A DNA stretch of 64,000 bases from Limisphaerales bacterium (lineage in GTDB: Bacteria > Verrucomicrobiota > Verrucomicrobiia > Limisphaerales > AAA164-E04), in assembly GCA_024761205.1 (NCBI GenBank), contig JAMASS010000025.1, positions 1 through 64,000 of the forward strand, read 5' to 3'. The position numbers and the translations under genes are program-made. How positions within the stretch are numbered: the first letter of the stretch is position 1; each line of letters begins with the position of its first letter. Positions 47,234 to 56,024 of the stretch are shown here, one piece after another. Under the pieces are notes generated by a model. It was not told the origin of the DNA, did not search any database, and worked only from the letters and a program-made list of their open reading frames with translations.

Positions 47234-47322
47234 AGGGGGAGAGGTGTTGGGGGAGATCAAGGGAACTAGGGAATAGAAGGGAGAAGCCTGAAAGAAGTAG
47301 ATTTTAGAGGAGTATTCACCGA

Positions 47323-47736
47323 CTAAAAAAGCTCAGAGTTGACGAAGAAACGTCGGATCTCAGCAGCAGCCGATTCGGAGGAATCTGAAGCGTGTGCAAT
47401 GTTTCTCATCTTGTCGGTTCCATAGTCGCCACGAATAGAACCTTGAGGTGCCATCGTAGAGTCCGTGGGGCCGAGGTGATTGCGAACAGAGGCGATGCTG
47501 TTGGCGCCCTCAATTGCAAGGGCGACGATAGGAGATGATTGCATGAAGGCAATGATTTCAAGGAAAAAAGGTTTATCGACCAAATGAGAATAGTGTTCCT
47601 TAAGAAGTGCTTCGGAAGCATTGAACATCTTGCAACCACGGATACGAAGCCCAAGATCTTCGAATCGTTTGATGACTTCGCCGACAAGATTCTTCTCAAT
47701 ACAGTCTGGTTTCAGCAAAACAACCGTTGTTTCCAT
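47323..47736 (-). CDS. ndk: Nucleoside diphosphate kinase
   Basis: 137-residue kinase that balances NTP/dNTP pools by a phospho-His intermediate. METTVVLLKPDCIEKNLVGE at the N-terminus, and NIAHASDSSESAAAEI with the catalytic His. Length is standard. It is convergent with dnaN; on its own strand hisA lies upstream, now separated by the inserted IS element (47784-49719). Confidence 0.96.
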   Translation of the reverse strand: METTVVLLKPDCIEKNLVGEVIKRFEDLGLRIRGCKMFNASEALLKEHYSHLVDKPFFLEIIAFMQSSPIVALAIEGANSIASVRNHLGPTDSTMAPQGSIRGDYGTDKMRNIAHASDSSESAAAEIRRFFVNSELF

Positions 47737-47775
47737 AAGCGGTTTGAACCTAAGGATTCCGCAAGAAGTGGAAAG

Positions 47776-47783
47776 TAATTTTT
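47776..47783. repeat. Target-site duplication, left copy
   Basis: TAATTTTT directly before the left inverted repeat; identical to 49720-49727. An 8-bp duplication is the expected size for IS1595-family insertion. Confidence 0.9.
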
Positions 47784-47812
47784 GGGATTTATTTACTTAG
47801 CTAGAGGGGTGG
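47784..47812. repeat. Left terminal inverted repeat
   Basis: 29 bases identical to the reverse complement of 49691-49719. It forms the left end of the IS1595-family element. Confidence 0.92.
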
Positions 47813-47835
47813 TTTCAAGTAGATTCTAGGGGAGT

Positions 47836-48806
47836 ATGAGTTATGTAGTATCTGGGGGTCAGGCGGAGAAGCCCACCGTCTTGAGCCGGTTTCAATTTTT
47901 TCATCTGTTCCCTGATGAACGGGCGGCGGAGGCCCATGTGGAAAACATTCGGTGGAAGGTGACTTGCCCGCATTGTAAATCTGAACGGACATCGAGGGTG
48001 AAAAGCCGCAAACCCATGCCGTGGCGCTGTCGAGGTTGCCAGCGATACTTCAGCGTGCGCACGGGGTCATTTTTATGGCACATTGGAAAAAGGGTATTTC
48101 GAGCATCCAGCTGGCGAGGGAAATTGGCGTCACGCAGAAAACTGCGTGGTTCCTAGCACATCGGCTGAGGCTGGCTTTTAAGGTGAAAGACGGTTTGTTG
48201 CTGAGCACTGTGGTGGAGATTGACGAAACCTACTTGGGCGGCAAGGAGAAGAATAAACCTGCTCGTAAAAAGGCGAGAGCGGGACGAGGAGCAGTGGGAA
48301 AGATACCCATCTTGGGTATGAGAGAGAGGGGCGGGCAGGTGCGCGCCTTCCCTGTCCCTAACACATCCAAGACTTGTTTGCAGCGGCTCATCAAGAAGCA
48401 CGTCCGTCCAGGTTCACGGATTTACACCGATGAACACCGATCCTATCAAGGATTGAATGAAGAGGGCTATGAACATGAATCGGTGAATCACAAGCAAGGC
48501 GAATACGTCAAGGGTGAAGCACATACCAACTCCCTTGAATCCTTTTGGGCACTGCTCAAGCGAGGGTATCATGGCACTTTTCACTGGTTCAGCCCGAAAC
48601 ATACGGCCAGTTACGTGAGTGAGTTTGCAGGGAGATTGAATCTTGGATTTGACACCATGACTTCTGTGGATACATTATTACAAGGGGCAGTTGGTAAGCG
48701 TCTCACTTGGAACCAACTGACACAGAAAACGGTGCTACTTTACGAGAAAAATGAAAAAACAGGAGAAAAGACAATCCGCTTTACGGAAGGTTCAGTGACA
48801 TGGTAG
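47836..48806 (+). pseudogene. IS1595-family transposase, frameshifted/deleted
   Basis: The N-terminal frame (47836-48156) gives the zinc ribbon: VTCPHCKSERTSRVKSR, WRCRGCQRYFSVRTGS. The rest is in a second frame (48021-48806): KKGISSIQLAREIGVTQKTA, WFLAHRLRLAFK, the DDE-type VEIDETYLGGKEK, RIYTDEHRSYQGL and AHTNSLESFWALLKRGYHGT. About 20 residues that normally join SVRTGS to the KKGISS helix are missing, so there was a deletion of roughly 55-60 bases with loss of frame near 48070-48090. The catalytic residues survive but the protein cannot be made as one chain. Confidence 0.88.
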
Positions 48807-48937
48807 GAGCCATCATGTGCTCCAAGCCCGATAAAATCCCGCCGCCGCCGCCTATGCCTCGGAGGAAACGGGGTCCATCCCGCGAGAAAGAGCCTATCAC
48901 GCTCAAAGGCATTGCTCCGTGGCACAAGGGAAACTGA
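48800..48937 (+). CDS. Small basic proline-rich passenger protein
   Basis: ATG 48800 overlaps the transposase stop and opens 45 codons: MVGAIMCSKPDKIPPPPPMP then RRKRGPSREKEPITLKGIAP and WHKGN. The overlap suggests coupled translation with the transposase. No family is recognised; the Pro- and Arg/Lys-rich composition would fit a nucleic-acid-binding or merely unstructured peptide. It is too short to be sure it is a gene. Confidence 0.35.
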   Translation: MVGAIMCSKPDKIPPPPPMPRRKRGPSREKEPITLKGIAPWHKGN

Positions 48938-49002
48938 AGTCCGACTGTTTGATAACTTTGTTCCAGTGTCTGACTAAACTACAAAAAATAATAGATTACA
49001 AT

Positions 49003-49263
49003 ATGAGCACTGAAGAAGAAATAGCCAAGTTTGACAAACCGACTGCCTATTTTGAGCAGCATCGGGAAGAGTTCGTAAAAGAACACCACCGAAAATGGAT
49101 GATTATGTCTCTTCAAGACAACAGCAAGACAGACTTCTTTGCTGACTCTAACGAGGCATACCTCTTTGGAGCAGAGAAATACGGTGAAGGCGAGTTCATG
49201 TTGCGCCAGGTGCTGCGTAAGGATGAAGAACCGGAGATCATCTTTCACTCCAGAGTAGCCTGA
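49003..49263 (+). CDS. Small acidic protein resembling DUF5678
   Basis: 86 residues from ATG 49003 (MSTEEEIAKFDKPTAYFEQH ... EIIFHSRVA). The pattern of an N-terminal helical part and a C-terminal HSRVA ending recalls DUF5678 proteins, which I recall as often sitting directly upstream of retropepsin-like proteases; this recollection should be checked. Stop and next start overlap as TGATG. An upstream in-frame start at 48919 exists but is less family-like. Passenger gene of the IS element. Confidence 0.6.
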   Translation: MSTEEEIAKFDKPTAYFEQHREEFVKEHHRKWMIMSLQDNSKTDFFADSNEAYLFGAEKYGEGEFMLRQVLRKDEEPEIIFHSRVA

Positions 49264-49702
49264 TGCAGCAATAGCACTTTAGTTTTACCAGGGAATCCGA
49301 TAAGATAACAGATGCACTTGATGCGAAAATAGGAGTGTCGAAAACCATTTTCGACACCGAGCCCACAGCCTTTTTTCGGGGGACATGGGATACTGGCGCA
49401 ACATGTTCGGCTATCTCAGAAAAGGTTGTAAAAGCTTTGGGACTTAAGGCTATTGCCACTACAACGATTCAAACGGCAAATGGCAGCCGCAAATCCAATT
49501 ATTACCTTGTTTCCCTCCATTTGCCCAACAGGTTTGTGCTACCCCAACAAGTAAACGACGTTACGTTATCAGGTGATATTGACGTGTTGATTGGCCAAAA
49601 GATGTCATCAGTCAGGGAGACTTCTCGATTACTCATCGGGAGAATAAAATATGCCTGTCGTTCTGTATGCCCCCAATGTACCAGGTTCAGCCACCCCTCT
49701 AG
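49263..49702 (+). pseudogene. Broken retropepsin-like aspartic protease
   Basis: ATG 49263 overlaps the previous stop (TGATG) and opens MQQ, then hits a TAG, after which the frame continues HFSFTRESDKITDALDAKIG and VSKTIFDTEPTAF. The catalytic motif WDTGATCSAISEKVVKALGL follows, then NRFVLPQQVNDVTLSGDIDV. Near 49600 a frameshift moves the end to VISQGDFSITHRENKICLSF and CMPPMYQVQPPL with its stop at 49702 inside the right inverted repeat. Related to bacterial clan AA retropepsin-like proteases. A nonsense codon and a frameshift both break it; a GTG at 49335 could start a shorter protein. Confidence 0.8.
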
Positions 49703-49719
49703 CTAAGTAAATAAATCCC
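49691..49719. repeat. Right terminal inverted repeat
   Basis: 29 bases, reverse complement identical to 47784-47812. It contains the stop codon of the broken protease gene. Confidence 0.92.
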
Positions 49720-49727
49720 TAATTTTT
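49720..49727. repeat. Target-site duplication, right copy
   Basis: TAATTTTT immediately after the right inverted repeat; same as 47776-47783. Confidence 0.9.
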
Positions 49728-49755
49728 CTACAGGGAAGCGAAAAAGTAGCGGCTT

Positions 49756-50520
49756 CTAAGAGCCGAGGGAACGATTGAAGGCGACGGCATCAGTGTAACG
49801 GACTCCGGATCCTCCAAAAATATCAAGAGCAGAACCGATCGTCAGATCGACGCGGCCAGCGCTCCGATCATGGACAGAATGAAGGTCGTCTAGGGATTGA
49901 GCGCCACCGGCGTAGGTGATAGGTAAAGGAGAAGCCGAAGCAAGAAGTTCGACTAACTCAAGGTCGATACCTTGACAGAGACCTTCGATATCAGCGGCAT
50001 GGATGAGGAACTCTGCACAGTAATCGCTGATGGAAGAAAGCGTTCGAGCGGATATCTCCAGGGAGGTGAAGGTTTGCCAACGGTTAGTGACGACGAGATA
50101 GTGATCATCCACTTTGCGACAGCTAAGATCAACCACGAGACGATCTCTCCCTACCAGATTCGAAAGGGCGACCAACTTGTCAGAGTCAAAGTGATCCCCA
50201 TTGAAGAGCCAGGAGGTGACGATGACATGAGAGGCACCGGAGCGGAGATAATCAAGAGCGTTATCGGGATTAATGCCGCCACCGGCTTGAAGGCCACCGG
50301 GAAAAGCCTCAAGGGCGGAGCGAGCGGCGTCTTCGTTGCCAGGCCCGAGCATGATGACATGGCCGCCAGTTAAAGCATCTCGTTGATAGAGCTCAGCAAA
50401 CCAGGAACTTGGGTGCTCGGCGGTAAAATTCGTAAGCAAATCAGATTCTCTGGACGTCAAAGAACTTCCAACGATCTGTTTCACTTTCCCTTGGTGGAGA
50501 TCAATGCAGGGTCTAAACAC
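49756..50520 (-). CDS. hisA: HisA, eukaryote (HIS6)-type ProFAR isomerase
   Basis: 254-residue TIM barrel of histidine synthesis (ProFAR to PRFAR). The sequence follows yeast HIS6 rather than ordinary bacterial HisA: MFRPCIDLHQGKVKQIVGSS, GGHVIMLGPGN, LQAGGGINPDNALDYLRSGA, SHVIVTSWLF, RLVVDLSCRKVDDHYLVVT, NRWQTFTSLEI and EFLIHAADIEGLCQGIDLEL. The ending VDLTIGSALDIFGGSGVRY also fits. On the minus strand upstream of ndk, now split by the IS element; divergent from the sugar-isomerase-like gene with 197 bases between. Confidence 0.92.
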   Translation of the reverse strand: MFRPCIDLHQGKVKQIVGSSLTSRESDLLTNFTAEHPSSWFAELYQRDALTGGHVIMLGPGNEDAARSALEAFPGGLQAGGGINPDNALDYLRSGASHVIVTSWLFNGDHFDSDKLVALSNLVGRDRLVVDLSCRKVDDHYLVVTNRWQTFTSLEISARTLSSISDYCAEFLIHAADIEGLCQGIDLELVELLASASPLPITYAGGAQSLDDLHSVHDRSAGRVDLTIGSALDIFGGSGVRYTDAVAFNRSLGS

Positions 50521-50717
50521 AGGAATGGAGGACTCGAGCGAGAGCGGCTAGGGAAGTTAAGGTGAGTATATTTGGTGAACACAGAGAAAGCTTATTATTA
50601 ATTGCATTGCGGGCCAAGAAATCGTTGTCTGGGAAGACAAAGAGAATCGACGCTGGGCCAGTGCTGAAAGGCTTTGACATGTTGGACCAAGATACTACGC
50701 TTAGGACAACCTTATCT

Positions 50718-51563
50718 ATGAGAATCGGAATCAATACTTTCTTGTTTACCTCACCCTTTACGACTCGACGCACGCAGCGGTTTCCCACTTTTAAAAAGTG
50801 GGGTTTTGAGACCGTTGAGATTCCTGTAGAGGATCCTTCTCATATCATCCCTAAAAAAGTTAAGGCGGCTCTGGATGCCAATGGCTTGGTTTGCGGTTCG
50901 GTCTGCGCGTGTATGGGGCCGGACAGGGATCTCCGAGGCAACACCAAGCAGCAAAAGATGGGGATGGATTACCTGATGACTTTGATTGATCAAATGGTTG
51001 ATCTTGATTGTCCATCGCTCATTGGGCCGGTCTATTCGGCGGTCGGTCGAGCAGACGCCGTTCCCGCTAAGGAGTACAAAGTCCAATGGAAGACAGTCGT
51101 CAAGAATCTCAAGAAACTCACAGCTTATGCGGAGAAGAAAGGTCGAATCATTTGTTTGGAACCGCTCAACCGTTTTGAGACGGATTTTATCAATACCTGC
51201 GATCAAGGACTTAAAATGATCAAGGATGTTGGCAGTCCGGCGTTGAAACTTCACTTGGATACCTTCCACATGAACATTGAGGAGAAGAACCAGTCTAAGG
51301 CGATCGAGAAAGCCGGCAATTTACTGGGGCACTTCCATGCCTGCGGCAGTGATCGCGGCACACCCGGAGGGGATCATATCGACTGGAAGTCGATTACAGC
51401 AGCATTGAAATCGATTCGATATAAAGGCGATGTCGTCATCGAGTCGTTCACAACTGATGTAAAAGTAATCGCACGAGCAGCAGCCATCTGGCGTCGGATT
51501 GAACCCTCGCGCGATGAGATTGCGGTGAAAGGTTTGAAATTCCTAAAGAAGACGTTGAAATAG
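50718..51563 (+). CDS. Sugar phosphate isomerase/epimerase-like TIM barrel
   Basis: 281 residues from ATG 50718 (MRIGINTFLFTSPFTTRRTQ). AP-endonuclease-2/xylose-isomerase-like fold: FPTFKKWGFETVEIPVED, ICLEPLNRFETDFINTCDQG with the metal-binding Glu, LHLDTFHMNIEEKNQSKAIE and GHFHACGSDRGTPGGDHIDW. These match the ketose 3-epimerase (D-psicose/tagatose) branch of the fold. The frame upstream to 50562 is spacer. Probably in one operon with the DUF1080 gene (24-base gap). Likely reversible isomerisation of a sugar or inositol. Confidence 0.87.
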   Translation: MRIGINTFLFTSPFTTRRTQRFPTFKKWGFETVEIPVEDPSHIIPKKVKAALDANGLVCGSVCACMGPDRDLRGNTKQQKMGMDYLMTLIDQMVDLDCPSLIGPVYSAVGRADAVPAKEYKVQWKTVVKNLKKLTAYAEKKGRIICLEPLNRFETDFINTCDQGLKMIKDVGSPALKLHLDTFHMNIEEKNQSKAIEKAGNLLGHFHACGSDRGTPGGDHIDWKSITAALKSIRYKGDVVIESFTTDVKVIARAAAIWRRIEPSRDEIAVKGLKFLKKTLK

Positions 51564-51587
51564 TCGTTAAATCAAGCAACCAGTAAC

Positions 51588-52595
51588 ATGAATACTCTAC
51601 TGCGAAAAATCTTTCTGTTGTTGTCGTTCATCATTGGCACCGCAATCGGAGATCGTTACCAACAGGAGGAAGGGTTTATCAGTTTGTTTGATGGTGAAAC
51701 TTTAAAAGCATGGGAGGGTAATCCAAAATTCTGGTCGGTTCAGGAGGGAGCAATCACCGGAATCACCACCAAAGAAAACCCAGTTGAAGAGAACACGTTT
51801 CTGATTTGGCGGGGAGGGGTGGTGGATAACTTTGAGCTAAGATTAAAGGTTAAAATCGCCGGTGGCAATTCAGGAATTCAGTATCGTAGCGAAGATCACG
51901 GAAACTGGGTTATGTCTGGCTATCAGGGTGACTTCGAGTACGGGACGGCGTTCTCTGGGATTCTTTATCACGAGAAGGGACGTGGCATCTTGGCACGGCG
52001 GGGAGAAAAGACCGTCGTGACCAATGAGGGAGGCAAACATAAAGTGTCCGTAGTAGGATCCCTCGGGGACACAGACGTGATACAGGCAGTGATCAAGCAG
52101 GATCAGTGGAACGACTATAAGGTCATCGCCCGAGGTTATGAGTTCACCCATGTGATCAACGGGAGAGTCACCGCTGAAGTCACCGACCTCGACAAGAAAG
52201 GCCGGAAACCCAGTGGGCTTCTTGGCTTACAACTTCATGCCGGCCCGCCGATGAGGGTTCAGTTCAAGGACATCCGTATCAAGCCTTTGGATGGAATCAA
52301 CATCAGCGGCAAATGGAGATTCTTGGTAGAAACGGATCAAGGAACGGGAGAACCGGAGTTTGACTTAAAACAGGATGGTGAGACGTTGACGGGGACTTAC
52401 AGCGGTTTATTCGGAACTCAGCCGGTGAAGGGGATTGTTAAGGGAAATCGATTCTCAATGACGGTTGAAGGGAACTACGACGGGCAAGTTATCGTATCCA
52501 TCTACGAAGGCAAAATAGTCGGTTTTGAATACATGAAAGGCTCGGTCGATTTCAACGAACAATTCAAGGCAACTTGGACGGCTAGGAAATACTGA
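51588..52595 (+). CDS. DUF1080 (3-keto-disaccharide hydrolase) domain protein
   Basis: 335 residues with an N-terminal hydrophobic signal-like segment (residues 8-22). DUF1080 core: GFISLFDGETLKAWEGNPKF, AGGNSGIQYRSEDHG, MSGYQGDFEYG, GILYHEKGRGILARRGEK and DQWNDYKVIARGYEFTHVIN, ending near GLLGLQLHAGPPMRVQFKDI. A C-terminal extension of about 90 residues forms a beta-rich domain. DUF1080 proteins in PVC bacteria act on 3-keto sugars in oxidative glycan breakdown; likely periplasmic. Confidence 0.92.
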   Translation: MNTLLRKIFLLLSFIIGTAIGDRYQQEEGFISLFDGETLKAWEGNPKFWSVQEGAITGITTKENPVEENTFLIWRGGVVDNFELRLKVKIAGGNSGIQYRSEDHGNWVMSGYQGDFEYGTAFSGILYHEKGRGILARRGEKTVVTNEGGKHKVSVVGSLGDTDVIQAVIKQDQWNDYKVIARGYEFTHVINGRVTAEVTDLDKKGRKPSGLLGLQLHAGPPMRVQFKDIRIKPLDGINISGKWRFLVETDQGTGEPEFDLKQDGETLTGTYSGLFGTQPVKGIVKGNRFSMTVEGNYDGQVIVSIYEGKIVGFEYMKGSVDFNEQFKATWTARKY

Positions 52596-52850
52596 GGCGC
52601 ATTGCTGGTGTTGGGATTCGGGAAGTAACTGTTGTGAAAAAATCGGCTTTGTAACGGGGAAGCTCAGCTAGTACGACCCATGAGTCCATTCAAGAGGACC
52701 GGCTATAGCAGTTCAATCCGCTGATGGATCAAGGGTTGGTTTTGAATGCTTCCATGATGGTGTCGAAATCCCAGGAGAAAAGGGGGATACTGAGTTTTTG
52801 GATTGGATGGACGGTTATTTTGAAATCCATTGGTCGGTGAGTAAGAGCGT

Positions 52851-53726
52851 ATGAAATTAACGCCCCTCTGTTTTGCTATTCTTTTGGTTGCAGCGAATGT
52901 CCTAATTACGGCTACAGCAAAGAATATAGTCCTTATAGCCGGCAAACCGAGTCACGGTCCCGGAGATCACGAGTTCAACGCCGGCTGCTTGCTGTTGAAG
53001 AAATGCCTCAATGCACTGCCGGGTATTCAGTCGGAGGTGTACAACATGGGATGGCCCAAGGATGAGTCAGTCTTTGACGATGCAGATGCGGTCCTCATCT
53101 ATGCCGATGGAGGTGGGCGTCATCCAGCCATCCAGGCAGATCGGTTAGAGTTGATTGATAAGCTTGCCGAACGAGGAACAGGCATCGGATGTGCGCACTA
53201 TGGAGTTGAGGTTCCCAAGGGTGATCCGGGAGAGGCCTTACATCGTTGGATCGGTGGCTACTACGAGCATCTGTATAGCGTCAATCCGATGTGGAATCCA
53301 GAATTCACGTTTTTTCCGAAGCATCCAGTGACACGTGGTGTGAAGCCTTTTGGCGTGCGAGACGAATGGTATTTTAACATACGATTCAAGCCTGACATGT
53401 CTGGCATCACGCCGATCTTGGTTGCAACCCCATCGGATGAAGTTCGGAATGGGCCTTATATCTACCCCAAGGGGCCCTATCCTCATATCCAGGCAGCCTC
53501 AGGTCGGAAGGAAACCGTGATGTGGGCTTACCAACGGGAGGACGGGGGCCGTGGCTTCGGATTCACGGGTGGCCATCGACATGTCAATTGGAGAAATGAT
53601 AATTTCCGGAAAGTGGTGCTGAACGGCTTGCTGTGGATCGCCAAAGCTGAGGTGCCCGAGGGTGGCGTGTCTTCCGAGGTCACGGACGCCGAGATCAAAC
53701 AGAATCTGGATGATAAGAACCGTTAA
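52851..53726 (+). CDS. ThuA-like domain protein
   Basis: 291 residues with an N-terminal signal peptide (cleavage near ITATA). The ThuA fold shows as NIVLIAGKPSHGPGDHEFNA, DAVLIYADGGGRHPAIQADR, GIGCAHYGVEVPKGDPGEAL and GFTGGHRHVNWRNDNFRKVV, a glutamine-amidotransferase-like flavodoxin fold. ThuA-like proteins in PVC genomes accompany secreted sugar-degrading enzymes. It lies 27 bases before the beta-propeller gene, which it probably accompanies in a periplasmic operon. The 255 bases upstream (52596-52850) hold no visible gene. Confidence 0.88.
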   Translation: MKLTPLCFAILLVAANVLITATAKNIVLIAGKPSHGPGDHEFNAGCLLLKKCLNALPGIQSEVYNMGWPKDESVFDDADAVLIYADGGGRHPAIQADRLELIDKLAERGTGIGCAHYGVEVPKGDPGEALHRWIGGYYEHLYSVNPMWNPEFTFFPKHPVTRGVKPFGVRDEWYFNIRFKPDMSGITPILVATPSDEVRNGPYIYPKGPYPHIQAASGRKETVMWAYQREDGGRGFGFTGGHRHVNWRNDNFRKVVLNGLLWIAKAEVPEGGVSSEVTDAEIKQNLDDKNR

Positions 53727-53753
53727 GAATCTAGGGCAGAGTCACCATATAAG

Positions 53754-55763
53754 ATGAAAAATTTCAGAGATTGTTTTCTTCTTACGGCATTCCTTTTAGT
53801 GTTCATCGAGTCTCGGGGGGAGAATCCTCGAGGCACCGGGCGTGAGGCAGCGTTGGAACAGCTCAAAGAATTGGAGGTCGCCGAAGGGCTCGAGGTTACT
53901 CTCTTCGCTTCGGAACCCGTAGTGGTCAATCCTGCTAATATGGATATTGATGCCCGGGGGAGAGTTTGGGTTACCGAAGGAGCCAACTACCGCTTGTGGC
54001 AAAAATGGGGTAACCTGCGCCCCGGCGGTGATCGAATCATGATTCTGGAAGACACGGATCTTGATGGAGCTGCGGATAAGGAGACAGTTTATTATCAGGG
54101 AGAGGATGTAAATACAGCGCTGGGGATATGTGTGCTGGACAATCGGGTCATTGTCTCCTGCTCGCCTCAGGTTCTCATGTTCACGGATATCAACGGGGAT
54201 GACAAACCGGACGAGAAAGATATCCTTTTCTCTGGGATTAAAGGTGTCGATCACGATCATGGAGTTCATGCCTTCGTTTTTGGTCCGGATGGTCGACTCT
54301 ATTTCAATTTTGGAAATGACGGTAAGCAGATTGCTGACAAGAACGGCAAACCTCTCACGGATCCTCAGGGAAACATTATCGCGGATAACCGCAAACCGTA
54401 TCAACAGGGCATGGTTTTTCGGTGTTATCCTGATCTGAGCGGATTTGAAGTTTTGGGGCATAACTTTCGCAACAGCTATGAAGTTTGTGTGGATTCCTTT
54501 GGGACCCTGTGGCAATCCGACAATGACGACGACGGAAATCATGGCGTGCGAATCAACTACGTCATGGAGTATGGCAACTACGGCTACCGCGATGAGATCA
54601 CCGGCGCGGGTTGGCGGGAGGAGCGAACCGGTTGGGAGGAAACCATTCCCGAACGCCACTGGCATTTGAATGATCCCGGCGTGGTGCCCAATCTCTTGCA
54701 GACCGGGGCGGGATCGCCGACCGGTATTTTGCTCTATGAAGGCCGCTTGTTGCCGAAGAAGTATCGCAATCAAATAATCCATTGCGACGCCGGTCCAAGA
54801 GTGGTTCGAGCATATCCGGTGAAGCGTTTGGGCGCTGGCTATAGCGCAACCATCGCCAACATTCTGACGAGCGAAGATACTTGGTATCGGCCATCGGATG
54901 TTTGTGTGGCTCCGGATGGCGCGCTGTTTATTTCCGATTGGAATGATGCCGGTGTGGGAGGCCACAACATGGCGGATCGGACTCTTGAAGGCATGAGCGG
55001 TCGTATCTATCGAGTGGCGCCAAAAGGAAACAAACCCGAGGTTCCCAACTATCGGGTCAGGCGGACGCAAGGCGCGATCCGGGCGCTTAAATCCCCGAAC
55101 CTAGCCGCTCGCTATCTGGGCTGGACGGCTCTGCGTGAAATGCAAGGAGAGGCCGAGGAAGCCCTCTTGAGTATGTGGAAGGGAAGGAATCAGAAATTCC
55201 GAGCGAGAGCGCTCCACCTACTCGCCCAAATTAAGGGCAAGGCGGATCATTATGTTCAACAGGCGATCCAAGATAAAAACCCCAATATTCGGATCACCGG
55301 ATTGCGAATTGCTCGAGAGCGGAAACTAGAGTTGGTCAACTTGGTTGCTAAGCTCGTGCACGACCCGTCGCCACAGGTGCGGCGCGAATGCGCCATCGCC
55401 CTCCGCCATGAACCCTCAAATCTAGCGCCCGACTTGTGGGCAGAGCTAGCGCAACAACACAAAGGCAACGACCGCTGGTATTTGGAGGCTTTGGGAATCG
55501 GGGCCCACGGCCAGGAAGATCGCTATTTTTCCGCTTGGCTGGATAAGGTCGGAGAGGAATGGAATACCAAAGGGGGGCGGGATGTAATTTGGCGGTCCCG
55601 ATCCAAGAAAACACCGGCTTTGTTGGTCAAGATCATTGGTGATAAGTCTTTGACGGAAGCCGAAAAACTCCGCTATTTCCGAGCGATGGATTTTTTAGAG
55701 GGGCCGGAGAAAGAGGCCGCCTTGGTAAAATTGCTGATGGACGATCTGGGGGATCTGGAGTAG
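53754..55763 (+). CDS. PVC-type membrane-bound dehydrogenase-like beta-propeller protein
   Basis: 669 residues with a signal peptide. A six-bladed propeller domain follows: VTLFASEPVVVNPANMDIDA, RGRVWVTEGANYRLWQKWG, GDRIMILEDTDLDGAADKET, DHDHGVHAFVFGPDGRLYFN. HEAT-like helical repeats cover about residues 440-600 (NIRITGLRIARERKLELVNL; SPQVRRECAIALRHEP). The family usually ends with a PVC-type cytochrome c heme domain (CxxCH); none is present in this protein, so it is a heme-less variant or a truncated form. Predicted periplasmic, partner of the ThuA-like protein; substrate unknown. Confidence 0.88.
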   Translation: MKNFRDCFLLTAFLLVFIESRGENPRGTGREAALEQLKELEVAEGLEVTLFASEPVVVNPANMDIDARGRVWVTEGANYRLWQKWGNLRPGGDRIMILEDTDLDGAADKETVYYQGEDVNTALGICVLDNRVIVSCSPQVLMFTDINGDDKPDEKDILFSGIKGVDHDHGVHAFVFGPDGRLYFNFGNDGKQIADKNGKPLTDPQGNIIADNRKPYQQGMVFRCYPDLSGFEVLGHNFRNSYEVCVDSFGTLWQSDNDDDGNHGVRINYVMEYGNYGYRDEITGAGWREERTGWEETIPERHWHLNDPGVVPNLLQTGAGSPTGILLYEGRLLPKKYRNQIIHCDAGPRVVRAYPVKRLGAGYSATIANILTSEDTWYRPSDVCVAPDGALFISDWNDAGVGGHNMADRTLEGMSGRIYRVAPKGNKPEVPNYRVRRTQGAIRALKSPNLAARYLGWTALREMQGEAEEALLSMWKGRNQKFRARALHLLAQIKGKADHYVQQAIQDKNPNIRITGLRIARERKLELVNLVAKLVHDPSPQVRRECAIALRHEPSNLAPDLWAELAQQHKGNDRWYLEALGIGAHGQEDRYFSAWLDKVGEEWNTKGGRDVIWRSRSKKTPALLVKIIGDKSLTEAEKLRYFRAMDFLEGPEKEAALVKLLMDDLGDLE

Positions 55764-56024
55764 TTTGTGGCCAAAGTAGCGAAGCATCGCGCACGGCTCT
55801 GAGTGTTAAATTGCCCCGCTGGTTTCTCGGTGTTCGGTGCGGCGGATGAGCCCCCGTTCCTTTAACCTCCCCCCTGCCGTCGGCAACCTTGCTTTTTGAG
55901 TTGTTGGTCGGCTCGATCGAGTTGCTGGCGAAGTTGTCGGTAAGCAGTGTTAATTTCGAACAATGGCCCGAGTGAAATATCTAGCCAGCCTAGAGGGTTT
56001 GAGCGAAGGCGAAGATGAATCCTG

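Larger units (their letters stand above)
47784..49719 (+). mobile_element. IS1595-family insertion element with passenger genes
   Basis: A 1936-bp element bounded by perfect 29-bp terminal inverted repeats (47784-47812 and 49691-49719; both read GGGATTTATTTACTTAGC at the outer end) and flanked by identical 8-bp duplications TAATTTTT. It contains a damaged ISXO2/IS1595-type transposase, a 45-codon frame, a small acidic protein gene and a broken aspartic protease gene. It inserted between hisA and ndk. Intact repeats and target duplications indicate a fairly recent insertion, yet the transposase is broken, so movement would need a helper copy. Confidence 0.93.

Noticed and set aside
53796-55070. 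424-codon minus-strand open frame over the propeller gene
   Set aside because: Antisense shadow of a well supported gene; its translation shows no family features.
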